Below are positions 22,852 to 23,446 of a DNA stretch of 23,446 nt, one piece after another; the stretch's first letter is position 1, and each line of letters begins with the position of its first letter. The stretch comes from JBBQTU01 sp038213005 (GTDB lineage: Bacteria > Planctomycetota > Phycisphaerae > Tepidisphaerales > Tepidisphaeraceae). The DNA lies in NCBI GenBank assembly GCA_038213005.1, contig JBBQTU010000036.1:1-23446 (forward strand). The letters are read 5' to 3'. A model generated the notes under the pieces. The model did no database searches, had not been told where the DNA came from, and saw only the letters and a list, made by a program, of their open reading frames with translations. The translations under genes were made by a program, and so were the position numbers.

Positions 22852-23072
22852 TCATCTTCTTCGAGCCGCCTCAGTCGCGAAATGTCCGGCGAGCGCGGTG
22901 ACGAATGTCTTCAGGCTCGTCATCTCCGAGAGGTCTCTGAAGTCTCCGGAGTTTGCTGCATCACGCGGCGATGCGATGACTGAAGCGGTCGCGTTTCTTC
23001 GCCGGCGGGGGGCGATTGGATTCACACAGACTTTCACAGCGCGGCCGGGCCGGGGCCAAAGAATACAGGAAC

Positions 23073-23142
23073 GGCGGATTGCGCGGATATCGCGGATAGG
23101 AAGGGAATTGGCATTTATCCGCGTACATCGGCGTAATCCGCG
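23073..23142. repeat. Long imperfect hairpin of GCGGAT units
   Basis: The left arm (23073-23098) and the right arm (23115-23142) are imperfect inverted copies built from the GCGGATTxCGC/ATCGCGGATA pattern, separated by about 16 nt. Arm identity is about 21-22 of 26 positions. Confidence 0.55.
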
Positions 23143-23344
23143 GTCATACCCTTCGCGACAGGATTCACGCAGGGGTCGAGGATTCTGAGGGACGGTGGCA
23201 TGGATTCCAGACGACCGTATTCGTTTTTAAGCCGCGGCAGGTCCTCGCTCCTCGCGGAGGGGCCGCAGCCCCGCTTCTCTTGAGCCTGCTGGGGGGCTAC
23301 ACTAACCTGTCATGATGGAAATTCGGCGAGGCACCAGGGAACGC

Positions 23345-23446
23345 ATGGATCTGAACGGGAAGCTGCCCGGGATTGTTGACGAGATCGTCAAGAGCGTCGT
23401 GGCCGAGCCGCGCACGCAGCACCTGAGCCGTATCTATCTGCCCAGT
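23345..23446 (+). CDS. cysE: Probable serine O-acetyltransferase, N-terminal fragment (runs off window)
   Basis: Only 34 codons are inside the window. From the ATG at 23345 (AGGGA 5 nt upstream) the protein starts MDLNGKLPGIVDEIVKSVVA and continues with RTQHLSRIYLPS. This resembles the N-terminal cap of the serine acetyltransferase (CysE/EpsC-type) family, where a similar helix is followed by xYLPSR. Such an enzyme makes O-acetylserine from serine and acetyl-CoA in cysteine synthesis. An in-frame ATG at 23312 would add 11 residues but has no site. The catalytic left-handed beta-helix would lie beyond the window, so the call is tentative. Confidence 0.5.
   Translation, partial: MDLNGKLPGIVDEIVKSVVAEPRTQHLSRIYLPS

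Larger units (their letters stand above)
22397..23344. other. Long non-coding stretch with relics and hairpins
   Basis: About 950 bp contain no intact gene. From left to right: a short-period aatgctgaatgatgaatgcgg motif (22491-22511), an AT-rich patch (about 22590-22680), a palindrome (22715-22739), a RelE-like fragment (22777-22851, -), and a long hairpin (23073-23142). The 3' side leads into the probable acetyltransferase gene. Confidence 0.6.

Noticed and set aside
22898..23188. 96-codon plus-strand frame
   Set aside because: It reads through the GCGGAT hairpin and has a repeat-derived Arg/Ile-rich sequence; no start signal.

Overview
This is a GC-rich, gene-sparse chromosomal window. Its gene content points to a planctomycete-type bacterium, possibly of the Phycisphaerae; that placement is inferred from gene families and style, not from a marker gene. 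The clues are a secreted PQQ-type beta-propeller protein, an Rh-type ammonium channel, small lipoproteins beside dps, an SGNH hydrolase divergent from a GH78-like enzyme, long intergenic gaps rich in short-period repeats, and several decayed toxin-antitoxin genes.

Layout. 1-540 has no convincing gene. 541-1716 (-) encodes an Rh/Amt ammonium channel. It is divergent from a secreted amidinotransferase/agmatine-deiminase-like gene (1956-3123, +) that is split by an apparent +1 frameshift. A small mobile-looking repeat (3183-3389) separates this from a YprB-like DEDD exonuclease (3443-4408, +). The exonuclease overlaps tail-to-tail with a PQQ-repeat protein (4357-5598, -). 6235-7924 (-) is a compact stress-type locus: two very small membrane proteins, Dps, and two small lipoproteins. 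8588-8878 (-) is a small membrane protein. 9162-12359 (-) is a tight murQ-recQ pair, preceded by a HEAT/TPR protein (12526-13257, -).

13345-17202 is a toxin-antitoxin zone. It holds a broken vapC relic, an intact vapBC pair (13793-14426, -) bracketed by a 59-bp direct repeat, a secreted-looking protein of unknown function (14738-15832, +), a small lipoprotein (15905-16204, -), and an XRE antitoxin (16542-16853, -) whose upstream HigB/RelE-type toxin carries a frameshift. 17328-20492 is a carbohydrate zone: a beta-helix fragment, an SGNH hydrolase (-) and, divergent from it, a GH78-like glycosidase (+). The right part carries a VOC-fold protein (20607-21050, +) and a DUF2231-type membrane protein (21206-22396, -). 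About 900 bp follow with a RelE relic and hairpin repeats, and then the 5' end of a probable serine O-acetyltransferase gene that runs off the window (23345-23446, +).

There is no single large defence or biosynthetic cluster. The most unusual signals are structural: a 175-bp inverted-repeat element flanked by 16-bp direct repeats, with a related copy 9 kb away; the 59-bp direct repeats around vapBC; three separate single-frameshift genes; and the Dps locus with its very small genes.
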